DNA of 50,238 nucleotides from Lachnospiraceae bacterium (lineage in GTDB: Bacteria; Bacillota; Clostridia; Lachnospirales; Lachnospiraceae): assembly GCA_016287095.1 (NCBI GenBank), contig JAEEVK010000011.1, forward strand, positions 1 through 50,238. Reading direction: 5' to 3'. Numbering within the stretch: position 1 is the first letter of the stretch; each line of letters starts with the position of its first letter. Made by a program: the position numbers and the translations under genes. The notes under the pieces were generated by a model. It was not told the DNA's origin and made no database searches. It saw only the letters and a list, made by a program, of their open reading frames with translations. Below are positions 8,106 to 17,200 of this stretch, piece after piece.

Positions 8106-9497
8106 CTATTCGGTTAATAATGATCTGTTTCGAGTTACTTTTATAAAAATGATAATAGCGACTATTGAATTGACTGCATCCGCTACAAGCTGGGACCATA
8201 TTAGACCATCCATTCCCAACACGCTGTTCATCAGCAGCATTATTGGGATGATCAGTATCAAATGTCTGATTATTGCTAAAAGAAACGAAGTCTGTCCCCG
8301 GTTTACCGCATTCATATAATTTACTATATGGTATCCTATCATCATAAACGGAAGAGAAAAGCATCTGCCCTTTAGTATATCAACACCGCATCTTATGGTC
8401 TCTTCATCAGAGATAAAAGCTCCGACAACCTGTTCTGCAAAAAACCAGAATAAAACAGCGCAGACAGCTGAAAATATCAGAATGGAGTTTCTGGCAATAT
8501 TGCTGATCTGTTTTAATCTTTTGTGATCACCCGATCCGTAGTTGTATGCCAGCAAAGGGATCATCCCCAGACATACACCGAGTCCTATATTTATAGGGAT
8601 ACGCTCTAATTTCAGCACTATACCGGCAGAAGCCAGAGTGATATCTCCGTAATCAGAAGCTAAACGGTTGATGACTATAGTTACCAGGTCGAACAGAAAT
8701 ACCGCAAATGCTGCCGGAATACCTACAGAGTACAGTGATTTTTTATAATCCCTGTTAATCTTGGTACTTATACCGTTAGAATTATTCCGTTGTATAAAAG
8801 AAAGGAAAGGAAGTACCAACACAGTTTTTTCCTTTAGCTTTTTGAACATAAAGACAAAATACCCGAAAGAGATTATATTGGATATCAAGGTTGCAATACC
8901 TGCACCAAGTACCTCATATCCTTCGGGAAGTATGACAAACATAAACAGCGGATCCAATCCGATATTTAATAAGCTACCCAGGATTACACCTAAACCTGCT
9001 TCTTTTGAATATCCAGCATTACGTAAAAACTGAGGCATGCACATTGAAAGCACTGTGGGTACAGACCCCAGGACTACGGTAGTAAAAGCATACTGCTTTC
9101 CAAACTCCATTGTGTTTTCACTGGCACCCAGAAGCTTTAACAACGGTTCCATGAATATAAGAACAACGACAGAAAAAACAAGTGAGCATATAGTAGCGGT
9201 AATTATACTGTATGCCACTACTTTTTTCGCATCATTTTCTTTTTTCTCTCCAAGGAGTCTGGCCATAAGACTGCCACCTCCCACACCGAACACATTTGAG
9301 AGTGCTGCGGCCACGAGATAGATAGTTAGTGCCAGTGATGAAGCACCTATCATGTATGGATTGTCTGTTCTGCCTATAAACCATGTGTCAGCAAGGTTGT
9401 ATAACAAAACGACCAGCTGACTGGCTACCGTGGGCAAAGCCATTACCGCTAATGCCTTACCCGGTTTTACTTTTTCGAATAATAATTGTTTTTCCAT
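8106..9497 (-). CDS. MATE family efflux transporter
   Basis: The 463-residue protein has 12 predicted membrane helices in two MatE halves, starting LAVMALPTVASQLVVLLYNLADTWFIG, the typical first-helix pattern of NorM/DinF-like MATE proteins. The family exports drugs or metabolites using Na+ or H+ gradients; the substrate cannot be read here. The Shine-Dalgarno is weak. A promoter lies at 9552-9579. The gene runs toward htpG, with the CIRCE hairpin between them. It is a different subgroup from the second MATE gene at 47-48.4 kb. Confidence 0.9.
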   Translation of the reverse strand: MEKQLLFEKVKPGKALAVMALPTVASQLVVLLYNLADTWFIGRTDNPYMIGASSLALTIYLVAAALSNVFGVGGGSLMARLLGEKKENDAKKVVAYSIITATICSLVFSVVVLIFMEPLLKLLGASENTMEFGKQYAFTTVVLGSVPTVLSMCMPQFLRNAGYSKEAGLGVILGSLLNIGLDPLFMFVILPEGYEVLGAGIATLISNIISFGYFVFMFKKLKEKTVLVLPFLSFIQRNNSNGISTKINRDYKKSLYSVGIPAAFAVFLFDLVTIVINRLASDYGDITLASAGIVLKLERIPINIGLGVCLGMIPLLAYNYGSGDHKRLKQISNIARNSILIFSAVCAVLFWFFAEQVVGAFISDEETIRCGVDILKGRCFSLPFMMIGYHIVNYMNAVNRGQTSFLLAIIRHLILIIPIMLLMNSVLGMDGLIWSQLVADAVNSIVAIIIFIKVTRNRSLLTE

Positions 9498-9551
9498 TGT
9501 TTTTGGCTCTTTATCAACGAATTATACATATTGCATTAAAAACACTTTCCT

Positions 9552-9579
9552 ATGATAGCACTTTCTTTATGAAAGTCAA
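9552..9579 (-). promoter_or_regulatory. Promoter of the first MATE gene
   Basis: TTGACT (9574-9579), a 16-base spacer and TATCAT (9552-9557) on the minus strand, about 55 bases before the ATG. Confidence 0.55.
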
Positions 9580-9605
9580 GAAAACTCTGTGTATTATTAG
9601 CAAAA

Positions 9606-9645
9606 AAATATCCGATATAGTAATCGAATACTATATCGGATATTT
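9606..9645 (-). terminator. Strong terminator after the GH43 gene
   Basis: A perfect 17-bp stem (9606-9622 with 9629-9645) with a 6-base loop begins 10 bases after the GH43 stop. It runs into a T7 tract on the minus strand. Confidence 0.9.
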
Positions 9646-9655
9646 AACTTGAATA

Positions 9656-11107
9656 TCATTTCAAGAACACAAACTCTTCAAGCTCACATATTACCCTGCC
9701 ATCAAAGAAGCTGCTTGTCCAGGCTCCTTTCGGTAAACCGATATCTGCCTTAAAGTACAGTGCATGACGTCCGGTAACATTCTGTACCCTGCCGCGATAT
9801 ATACCATCTCCGAGCCCCAGTTCTATAACACCTATTTCTTTACCGGGTTTACCTTTGCTCAAAGAAGAATACTCTACTACCTCAGGAAGTCCTGCTGAAA
9901 GCACCTCATTATTATGCTCCTGTGATTCCTCGCTTTCATCTGCCTGAAGCTCTGCAATCTCTGTCTCAGTTCCATCTATCAGTACATGCATTTTACCCTT
10001 ACAGCCCATACCGGTTATCTTTACTGCAAGCTCCATGGTCTTTGTTGAGTAATCCTCTCCAAAGTCAAAATACTTATAACCTATTATACATCCATCGGTT
10101 ATCTGGGTTACAACACGCCTGAAAAGATCTTTTTCTGTAACAAAGCAGCCGCCGATAAGTACGCAGGCTATCTCTGCCTTTACGGGCTTATAAGGTGACA
10201 GAGATTCTTCAAAGCCAAGCGAAGTCATCTCCACAGTAGGAATGCTGCCATCAGGTAATATCTGTACTTTTTCAACACATGCTCGTCTTGAGAATACAGA
10301 ATTGTTTGTCATCCTGTGATAGAATATATACCACTGGTCTCCTGCCTTGCACAACGATCCGTGGTTATTTCCTCCCGGAAAATCAACACCGTTGTCTATA
10401 ATATATCCTCTTGCGGTAAAAGGTCCTGTGGGTGAATCTGATGTAGCATATGCCAGCAGACTTCCTTTTCTAGGTGAATAAATGAGGTAATATGTATCTC
10501 CGATTTTTCTGGGAGAGCTTGCCTCATAAAATCTCTTTTCTGCAGGTACCTCGCGTCTGTCATCTACTACCTGTTTCTTTAAGCTGCCGGGTATAACCTT
10601 GTACATGGTTTCAGGGTCAAGCTCGTTCATGTTTGAACCTTCAAATCCATAGTATACATATACTTTGCCGTCATCATCTACAAGTACACCGGGGTCATTA
10701 TATATACCGTTATCTCCTGCATCTTCAGGTGCATATTCATATGTTGATAAAAACTTAAACGGTCCTTCCGGTCTGTCACTTACACTTACACATCCGGGAG
10801 CTCCTGCTATATATGTATAAAGATAATATTTTCCATCCTTTTCAACCACATCGGGAGCATACAGTTCATGATCTGTATGCGGTACACTTGACTCATGGTC
10901 CGTATCAGGTCTGGTCTGGAATATATGTCCGTGACATGTCCAATCATTCAGGTTTGAAACAGGTGCACTCCAGCACTTGAGTTTATAGTCACAAAACCGG
11001 TCACAGCCGAATCTGTCATGTGACCCATAGATATATACCCTGTCTCCGAACTGTCTCGGTTCCCCATCAGGTATACACTCCCATAAAGGTAAAATCGGAT
11101 TTGCCAT
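9656..11107 (-). CDS. Glycoside hydrolase family 43
   Basis: This 483-residue protein without a signal peptide is presumably a cytoplasmic beta-xylosidase or alpha-L-arabinofuranosidase acting on short xylan-derived sugars. It has the five-bladed propeller pattern of GH43: WECIPDGEPRQFGDRVYIYGSHD near the N-terminus (first Asp region), YAPDVV, NDPGVLVDDDGKVYVYYG (the pKa-modulating Asp) and YEASSPRKI (general acid Glu). The last 150 or so residues are a beta-rich accessory domain of CBM6-like type. The start is supported by GGGAGAGGGA upstream. It has its own strong terminator. The upstream flank is not a promoter-like spacer but a decayed gene pair, so the native promoter may lie within or beyond that remnant. 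Confidence 0.85.
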   Translation of the reverse strand: MANPILPLWECIPDGEPRQFGDRVYIYGSHDRFGCDRFCDYKLKCWSAPVSNLNDWTCHGHIFQTRPDTDHESSVPHTDHELYAPDVVEKDGKYYLYTYIAGAPGCVSVSDRPEGPFKFLSTYEYAPEDAGDNGIYNDPGVLVDDDGKVYVYYGFEGSNMNELDPETMYKVIPGSLKKQVVDDRREVPAEKRFYEASSPRKIGDTYYLIYSPRKGSLLAYATSDSPTGPFTARGYIIDNGVDFPGGNNHGSLCKAGDQWYIFYHRMTNNSVFSRRACVEKVQILPDGSIPTVEMTSLGFEESLSPYKPVKAEIACVLIGGCFVTEKDLFRRVVTQITDGCIIGYKYFDFGEDYSTKTMELAVKITGMGCKGKMHVLIDGTETEIAELQADESEESQEHNNEVLSAGLPEVVEYSSLSKGKPGKEIGVIELGLGDGIYRGRVQNVTGRHALYFKADIGLPKGAWTSSFFDGRVICELEEFVFLK

Positions 11108-11125
11108 AATTATCAGTCCCTCTCC

Positions 11126-11335
11126 CTATTTTTTCTTTATTTCCAGAATATTACTGTAAATATGCGTACTATGCTTCTTTACATAATCATCAAACTCATC
11201 AATGCTTATATAAAATTTCTTACCCCACGATGATACTGTAAGACAGTTACCTTCAATAGCGGTAATGACTACAAAATGTCCATTGACGCTCTGCTGTTTT
11301 TTGTATACAGTCTCATGTTCTGTAGTTGAAAGGTG
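11126..11335 (-). pseudogene. Remnant of a C39-like peptidase gene (3' part)
   Basis: Bases 11145-11329 align without gaps to 18644-18828, the 3' half of the intact peptidase gene, with only scattered differences. The frame is still open and encodes the catalytic-His segment (NGHFVVITA) and the SSWGKKFYIS segment, then ends early at TAG 11126-11128. There is no start codon and the N-terminal half with the catalytic Cys is missing. Upstream it is joined directly to a remnant of a glgX-like gene. Confidence 0.85.
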
Positions 11336-11568
11336 CTAGCTTTTCATCTTTATCTGTATCCAGTGTTGATTTTGCCTGCTTATTAAGTATAAATAAACAG
11401 ATAGTCCTGAGCAGTACAAGTTCCTTCTGTTCACTGCCGACTCTTAGCCTGCTTTTTACCATAGGATGTGTTGAGACTACAATATCCCACTCGTGTCCCG
11501 TGATAACAGGGAGGCTGAATTCATGTGTCTCCCAGTGGGTATTTATAAATATAAGAAAACTCTTATCC
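11145..11568 (-). repeat. Direct-repeat copy of 18644-20019 with internal deletion
   Basis: Two gapless blocks, 11145-11329 with 18644-18828 and 11371-11568 with 19822-20019, lie in the same order and orientation as in the intact locus. They make long imperfect direct repeats either side of the accessory block at 11.65-18.6 kb. Confidence 0.85.
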
Positions 11569-11643
11569 TTAACATTGTGGCTGTCAGAGCATCAGCCACA
11601 TCAGTATAAGCACCATCGAGCATTACTTGCACAGTAAAAATCA
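11336..11643 (-). pseudogene. Remnant of a glgX-like gene (C-terminal part)
   Basis: Bases 11371-11568 align without gaps to 19822-20019 of the intact glgX-like gene and still read as its beta-sandwich C-domain (INTHWETHEFSLPVITGHEW and THPMVKS). An insertion of about 32 bases at 11569-11600, which carries an 8-bp inverted repeat, breaks the frame from the preceding GAYTD segment. The acidic tail and the first half of the peptidase, about 950 bases in the intact copy, are deleted between this remnant and the next. Confidence 0.8.
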
Positions 11644-11692
11644 TTTTAATTAACTATGAACACACATTCTTATCCTTCCTTTATTTCATCAT

Positions 11693-12511
11693 TCAAGGAG
11701 CTTTAGTTTTTTGTACTGTTCCGTCTGACAAAACATCAATTATATATTCTCCACCCAATTTAGAACCAACTTTATATTGTTTATAATTGGAAATATATTT
11801 TTCAATCTCTTGGCAAAACGGATCAGAATCTGTAACTTCATTATTATCCTTAGAAATTACAATTCCGTTTTTTGAAAAAGAAATCTTATAGGAATGCCCA
11901 TCACTAAGTATTCTTTCTACTTCTCTGGCATAAACAGCAATCTGTGCCACTTCAGCCAGTTCATCGTAACACCATCTATCATTGGAGATCCTTGTTTTCT
12001 CCAATCCACTCAATTCACTTATATTCAAAGAATCTATGTAGTTAGCTAATAATTCTTCAGCTTCACTTTCTGCTTTTTGATACTCCTCGTTTGAGTACCC
12101 ATTTTTCAGTTTATAAGTCTCTTCGGGTGTCATCTTTTTAAAAACTGCTTTTGATGAGTTAAAAAGATCAGATGACGAAATAGATATTTCATTATTTTCA
12201 TATTTATATCCATCTTTTTTATTAGACTCAATATCTATAAAATAATCCTCATTATACGAAAATGAAAAAATCTCATCAGTTCCTACCATTTCTATATAAG
12301 CGTTTCTATCATCTTCAATAGTTAGTGTTGCATAAAAAATGCCATACTTTTCATAAACATTAAAGAATTCTTCATCTCTCCTGGATTCATCATGTGCATC
12401 AATACATATAAGCTTATAATTTCCCAGGAATTCATCCTCCTTGCTACATCCCAAGACCATTGCTATTAAAATACCAACTAATACTATATGCATCTTTTTC
12501 AGCGTTTCCAT
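11693..12511 (-). CDS. Putative lipoprotein, function unknown
   Basis: The 272-residue protein begins with a lipoprotein signal: a Lys-Lys n-region, a hydrophobic stretch and a lipobox MVLGC with the lipid Cys at residue 22. It would be anchored on the outer face of the membrane. The mature part is rich in Glu, Asp, Lys and Tyr and reads as two small alpha/beta units (about 30-130 and 150-270). I do not recognise a family. The start is the ATG at 12509-12511, because GAGGA lies five to six bases upstream; an ATG 18 bases earlier lacks a site. Base composition is AT-rich, like the rest of the accessory block. Confidence 0.7.
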   Translation of the reverse strand: METLKKMHIVLVGILIAMVLGCSKEDEFLGNYKLICIDAHDESRRDEEFFNVYEKYGIFYATLTIEDDRNAYIEMVGTDEIFSFSYNEDYFIDIESNKKDGYKYENNEISISSSDLFNSSKAVFKKMTPEETYKLKNGYSNEEYQKAESEAEELLANYIDSLNISELSGLEKTRISNDRWCYDELAEVAQIAVYAREVERILSDGHSYKISFSKNGIVISKDNNEVTDSDPFCQEIEKYISNYKQYKVGSKLGGEYIIDVLSDGTVQKTKAP

Positions 12512-12800
12512 AGTTATCCTCTTCTGCATAGTTTATGCACATTAAGTCAGGCATAAAAAACTAAGTTAATTATATAACATAGTGCATTTTTGCACCTCAA
12601 AGTAACAATTTTATCATTTTCTGAAAAAGCACAAAGAAACTCTATCCATAAGTTTTAGATTCATTACAATTATTTAGAGTACAATAAAACTATGTTTTTT
12701 CCTTAGGATGCTCAAGTGCCGGACCAAGCATCCCGATATCATATTTTTTTTAAAAGTCCGTTTTTATTGGTTTCTGTATATCTGATCGACAAGAACGTAT
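12512..12800. other. Intergenic stretch, no gene seen
   Basis: AT-rich non-coding sequence upstream of the lipoprotein gene. It holds a small hairpin (GTGCA/TGCAC around 12583-12597). I see no convincing promoter and no RNA gene. Confidence 0.5.
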
Positions 12801-12962
12801 TTAGGATAATAAAAAATACTCTCGCAGTAACGCTCTATGGCAATTGTCAGCACATAAGTTTCGTATAAACATCAAACGATATTTTTCTAAACCAAAGATA
12901 CCGTTTTCATCAATATTTATATCAAACTTCACACCAAATTCGACATGAACATTTAATTTACC
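12801..12962 (-). pseudogene. Possible coding remnant, about 53 codons
   Basis: This open stretch has protein-like composition (it includes VEFGVKFDINIDENGIFGLE) and ends at TAA 12801-12803. It has no credible start codon or ribosome-binding site, and the adjacent frame continues past the stop for about 22 more codons with similar character, suggesting a frameshift. It lies just after the 152-residue membrane protein gene. I cannot name it; chance is not excluded. Confidence 0.3.
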
Positions 12963-12985
12963 TCATACTACAGATAGTTCCCATA

Positions 12986-13444
12986 CTATTTAAAATCTTT
13001 AAAATGTTTTCGAAAATAAATTCTAGCAATAATTTTAGAACAATGAAATAGCGCAAAATAACCTAAAAGAATTAGTAAAACAATCAAATAAAAAATTATA
13101 TTTTTCATATTGATAGGGTCAACTGAAAATTTTTGATTTTGAATAATAACAAATACATATATTCCACCAAGCATTAAAGTTGATAATATGATACCAATCC
13201 AATCAGACAAATCATGTTTAAATCTAAATTCTCCATCTTTATTTTTAACAAATGAATACCCTCTATATACATTGGGTCCATATCCAGTAAAAGTAATGAC
13301 ATTTACAACATAATAATCAGAATTTGATTTATCCTTTTGTTTTTCAACATAAGGCGGTCTTTTTTTAATATCAAGATAATAAATGAAAAAACCTATAAAT
13401 TGAACCAACAGCGGAAGGAACCAATAAGCACTAATATCTTTCAT
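12986..13444 (-). CDS. Small membrane protein, function unknown
   Basis: The 152 residues include an N-terminal membrane helix (about 5-22), an extramembrane segment of about 60 residues with a VNVITFTGYGP motif, and two further helices (about 85-105 and 115-135) before a basic tail. I do not recognise the family. An AGAGG ribosome-binding site lies 12-16 bases before the ATG. The predicted spliced small ORF ends nine bases before this ATG, so the gene appears to be third in an operon behind the large VWA protein. A helper or immunity-like membrane partner is possible but only inferred from position. Confidence 0.7.
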   Translation of the reverse strand: MKDISAYWFLPLLVQFIGFFIYYLDIKKRPPYVEKQKDKSNSDYYVVNVITFTGYGPNVYRGYSFVKNKDGEFRFKHDLSDWIGIILSTLMLGGIYVFVIIQNQKFSVDPINMKNIIFYLIVLLILLGYFALFHCSKIIARIYFRKHFKDFK

Positions 13445-13477
13445 TAGTAAATTTACCTCTCATTTCTAAATTGTAAC

Positions 13478-14100
13478 ATTTGAAGTAAACTCCTATCAGA
13501 AACCATACATGCGATTTTATCGCATACGGCTCCCCACATTTACTTCATACAGTATGTACTTATATTCTGAAGTTTCGTTGATATGCTGTATGTGATCTCA
13601 AGCAACACACTCTAAAGACCTCTTGTGTCTTACATATTTCCTTTCAGAAAACGCATTTGTGTTTCGATTCTTCGCTCCACATGGTTTCACATGCTTCGTC
13701 ACTCCTATAAACTCATCGGACTTCTTGCAACTCTTTTCGTTTCCTTATTTTGCTAGCACTTGTCCACGATATCTTGTTACTGGTGAGTTACAAGATTCAG
13801 ATACACTCGTCAATACCTTGGCTTCTCATCCTTCTTTCAAACTCCAGCGTTGCCTTGCCATTCTCGCGCTAACGAATGGATTGTACTGGTTGCGACCAAT
13901 ACGAGGTTTCCACCGCTTTATTGAACTAACGATGCCAAATCAATTCAGGATTTCGTTTTATGTTTCTAAGCCTTTTCTGCCTAAAAACTTAGCGAATACA
14001 ACGCACGATGTACTGTTCAAGACTGAATACCGACTCCTATCTAAGGTTTGTCGATGTAGAAATTTCACCTACCTATATTGAGAGTATCGAACTGACGCAC
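13478..14100 (-). mobile_element. Group II intron without maturase ORF
   Basis: On the minus strand the element opens with the group II 5' consensus GTGCG (14096-14100). It continues with a domain I-III-like structured sequence, with purine-rich GNRA-type motifs, segments such as GGTAGGTGAAATT and GCGAGAATGGCAAG, and a GTGACGAAGCATGTGAAACC segment. It ends with a 34-base domain V hairpin at 13499-13532. No reverse transcriptase is encoded; the domain IV position holds only about 100 bases. The 3' end is uncertain: domain VI is not clear, and 13478 is placed because an AT end there restores an open frame. A 9-bp inverted repeat (13481-13489 with 13539-13547) brackets domain V. If still active it must rely on a maturase made elsewhere. 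Confidence 0.7.
13499..13532 (-). ncRNA. Group II intron domain V
   Basis: This 34-base hairpin starts GAGCC (containing the AGC triad) and has a distal 6-7 bp stem capped by an A-rich loop. A 2-base bulge (GT) sits on the 3' strand, and a basal helix contains one extra bulged T. The usual GAAA loop is replaced by an A run, which may weaken docking. Confidence 0.75.
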
Positions 14101-14219
14101 CATATAAATTCCTTACATTTCTTAATATAATAAGCCTCAAAATACTTCTGCCCCTTAGCATCAAAGGGCAGAGCTATCAAATAATTCCAAAAGGTGCTAA
14201 TTCTCACTAATTTACTCAT
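14101..14219 (-). CDS. Small ORF split by the group II intron (5' exon)
   Basis: The ATG at 14217-14219 overlaps the stop of the 1348-residue gene by eight bases, which suggests translational coupling. Thirty-nine codons follow with natural composition (it contains ISTFWNYLIALPFD and YFEAYYIKKCKEF). The intron then begins at 14100. If the intron ends at 13478, the joined frame continues for eight codons (WLQFRNER) to TAA 13453-13455, giving about 47 residues. That ends just after the ribosome-binding site of the downstream membrane protein gene. Without splicing the frame runs into the intron and stops after a few codons. Function unknown. Confidence 0.5.
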
Positions 14220-17200
14220 ATTTCAAGTAAGCATCATAAAACTGGCCTGTTACATAATAACCAAGTTTTTCTCCAATGCTTTCAATTCTTCCTATTCTCT
14301 GTTTCAAATCTGACTCCACTTCATCTTGCCTTACTCCTGCTAAGAAATGGAGAAAATGCATTGCTGGACCATAATTATCATAGCCCTTACCAACACTATC
14401 CTCCCCAACTATACGTAATTGTGAAAGCAATTGCAATAATTGTAACTGCTCATCATTTTTAACTAAATGGTAGGATGTAAAATTATCGTTTTCAAATTTC
14501 CATCTTATATAATTAGCATAGGTGTCCGCAGAATGTCCAAACGCTATTATCTTTATACTTTCCTCATCAACCGCTCCAGTTCCACCCAAAAAATCACCTA
14601 CAGCAAGTCCCAACGATGCAGCCCATGCATATGGTCCCATTTTTGAAAAGGCAATTATCTCTCCAGTTTGAATAGCATTGTCTAAGAAATCCTGAATCAC
14701 TACATAATCATAAGCCTCATTCATATTGATTTGAATAGCATCAAGAATTCGAGATGCTGCTTCCCTTAATTCATCAATTTCAGAATTATCAACTATACAT
14801 GTCAAATATTCGATAATATAATCGCTCTGTTCTATCTCAGCATTAAGTGCAGCAAATGCATTAGACGAATTGCAAAGATCATCAAATATTCCTAAGGTTA
14901 TTGATAAACCAGTTACTATTGTACCCACTCTCTTGAGTATACTCTGGGTCTTAGGTGAAATATTGACTATAAAGCCCGGAACTCCATCAATTTTATTTTG
15001 GAGCTCATTGGATTCATTTATATATTTAACTAATGCGTTTCGTTTTGCGATATAGTTGGCACTTAAAGGCTTACTTTTGGTAAAGGTAAATTTCTTTGCA
15101 ACAGGTAGCATTTCAGATATTATTTGATCTTTGGCTTTTTTTAGCGCTTCTACATAATTAGCCAAATTACCAGCAGTATCCAACCCACCTGTTGTTGATT
15201 CTACCAAAAAACTAACTAAAGTATTATAGTCCGACTCATATATTTCAACATATTTCTTGCATATTTTATCAGTAATTGTTGCTTTATTGTATGCATTAAT
15301 AAAATTAATTAGAGCAATTTCATAATCTTTAACATAACTAATTTTTCCATTAAATAAAAAATTTCCTGATGCAAGCATAAATTTAGTAGTCTCACTATCC
15401 ATGTAATCCATTGCGGACTGTGAGGCAGCATAATTGCCATGATTTACTATAATGTTATTAAAATCACTTTCAGAAATATCTTTTACCTTGGGATTGGTAC
15501 CATTATTTTTTTCTATTTTATCAGTATATGAATCATAATCAGTATCAGTTTTCTCCATATCAGAATTAACTATTATGCTGATTATCTGGTTTTCTTTTAC
15601 AGTAAAAAGCAACTCTGAGCCATTTCGTAATCCATCATTATCAAAATCGCCATCTAAATCATTCTGGATATCTTCATACTCAGCATCTATGATAATTGGT
15701 TGATGATCCCATGAAAATAATAAATCATCACATAATAATTTAGTGTAATAATCCGAAATACCATCATTATTCGAATCGCGGGTATATTTTGCTTTATCAT
15801 TAACTTCTTCTTGAACCTTTGCTACTTGTTGCTGAAGATTCGAGGCATTCTCCGCATAATAGAATGACCCTCCTGTCGAATGAGCAATATTAGAAAGCAA
15901 TTCGTCGTCAATTGAGCCAATTCCAACTGTATGAACTATAATATCTGCACCAACGGCTCTGTCAATAATTGATCTGTACTGATTATCATATGTAGTTGAA
16001 GGCTCATCATATCCATCAGTAAATAGTATAATCATCTTAAAGCCATCTTCATCGAAGGTATCAAGCATTTCCACCGCCTTGTCAAGTCCAGTATAGATAG
16101 CCGTTGTGCCTCCCACAGACATTGCGTTAACAATCTGTTTTAGAGTAGACTTATTGCTTGTTAACTCTGATAACACAGTCGCAGAAGAGGTAAATGAAAC
16201 TATTCCTGCCTTATCATAAGGAGTTAAAACACCTATAAAATCGTTAAGAGATTCCTTCAATGTATAAATTCTATCGCGACCCATGCTTCCAGAAAGATCT
16301 GTTACGAACACTATATTTAAGTTTGTTTTACCATCTGAAGTAATAGCATGTGCTTTAATACCGTATTCCCAAACCTTAAGGAAATTAGTCTTATTCAATG
16401 TAATATATGCCGAAAAATGAGGCAGGTCAACATAAAAATAGTTGCTTACTCCATCCCAATCTCCAGGCATCTCGACCATCTCGTGATTTTCTTCATCAAT
16501 ATAGTAAAGCGCAGGAACAAAACCTTCTATATCAAGATACGAATCATCAAATGAAATCTTCAGTTTAGCAAATTTAAATTTACCATTAATGTTAAAGTCT
16601 ACCGCTGGATCTAAATATCCCATAATACGTCCATATTTTGCTCCTGAGTCATTTATAGGTTCTACGGTCAATGATTCAATATTTTCTCCACAAGATGTAA
16701 GTTGAAGTTCATAAGTAGTTCCACCTACGACAACTTCTTTATTTACTGTAAAATCCGTATCTGCTTGTAGAGGATTATATCCGCTTGTTACTTCAAATCC
16801 GTCTGATGCCCCGTCTTCATCAGTATCTTTGGCAAGAGGATTAGTTAAATAGATATTAACTTCGTCATAGTCTGTTAAATCATCATAATCACTATCAACA
16901 CCAAAAAGAAGTGTTCCAAGAATCTCCTCTTCTTTATTTAATAATCCATCTCGATCATAATCTTCATCGCCATCTATAATTCCATTATCATCTGTATCTT
17001 TTTTAAGAGGATCTGTTCCTATATCTACTAATTCAGTATAATCAGACAAGCCGTCCTCATCCGTATCCTTAGACAGAGAGTTTGTTCCATAGATTGCCTC
17101 AATGTAATCTTCCAACCCATCCATATCAGAATCTACATTAACAGCCTCTAATCCTATAGTTTTATCTTTATAAATGTTTGCAATAATGACAGTGTCACTA

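Noticed and set aside
11326-11637. Plus-strand frame of 103 codons in the remnant region
   Set aside because: It is antisense to the decayed glgX-like C-domain; the same antisense frame occurs opposite the intact copy.
13623-14081. Open frame of 152 codons on the plus strand
   Set aside because: It lies wholly inside the group II intron on the opposite strand, lacks a ribosome-binding site and has a composition unlike its neighbours.
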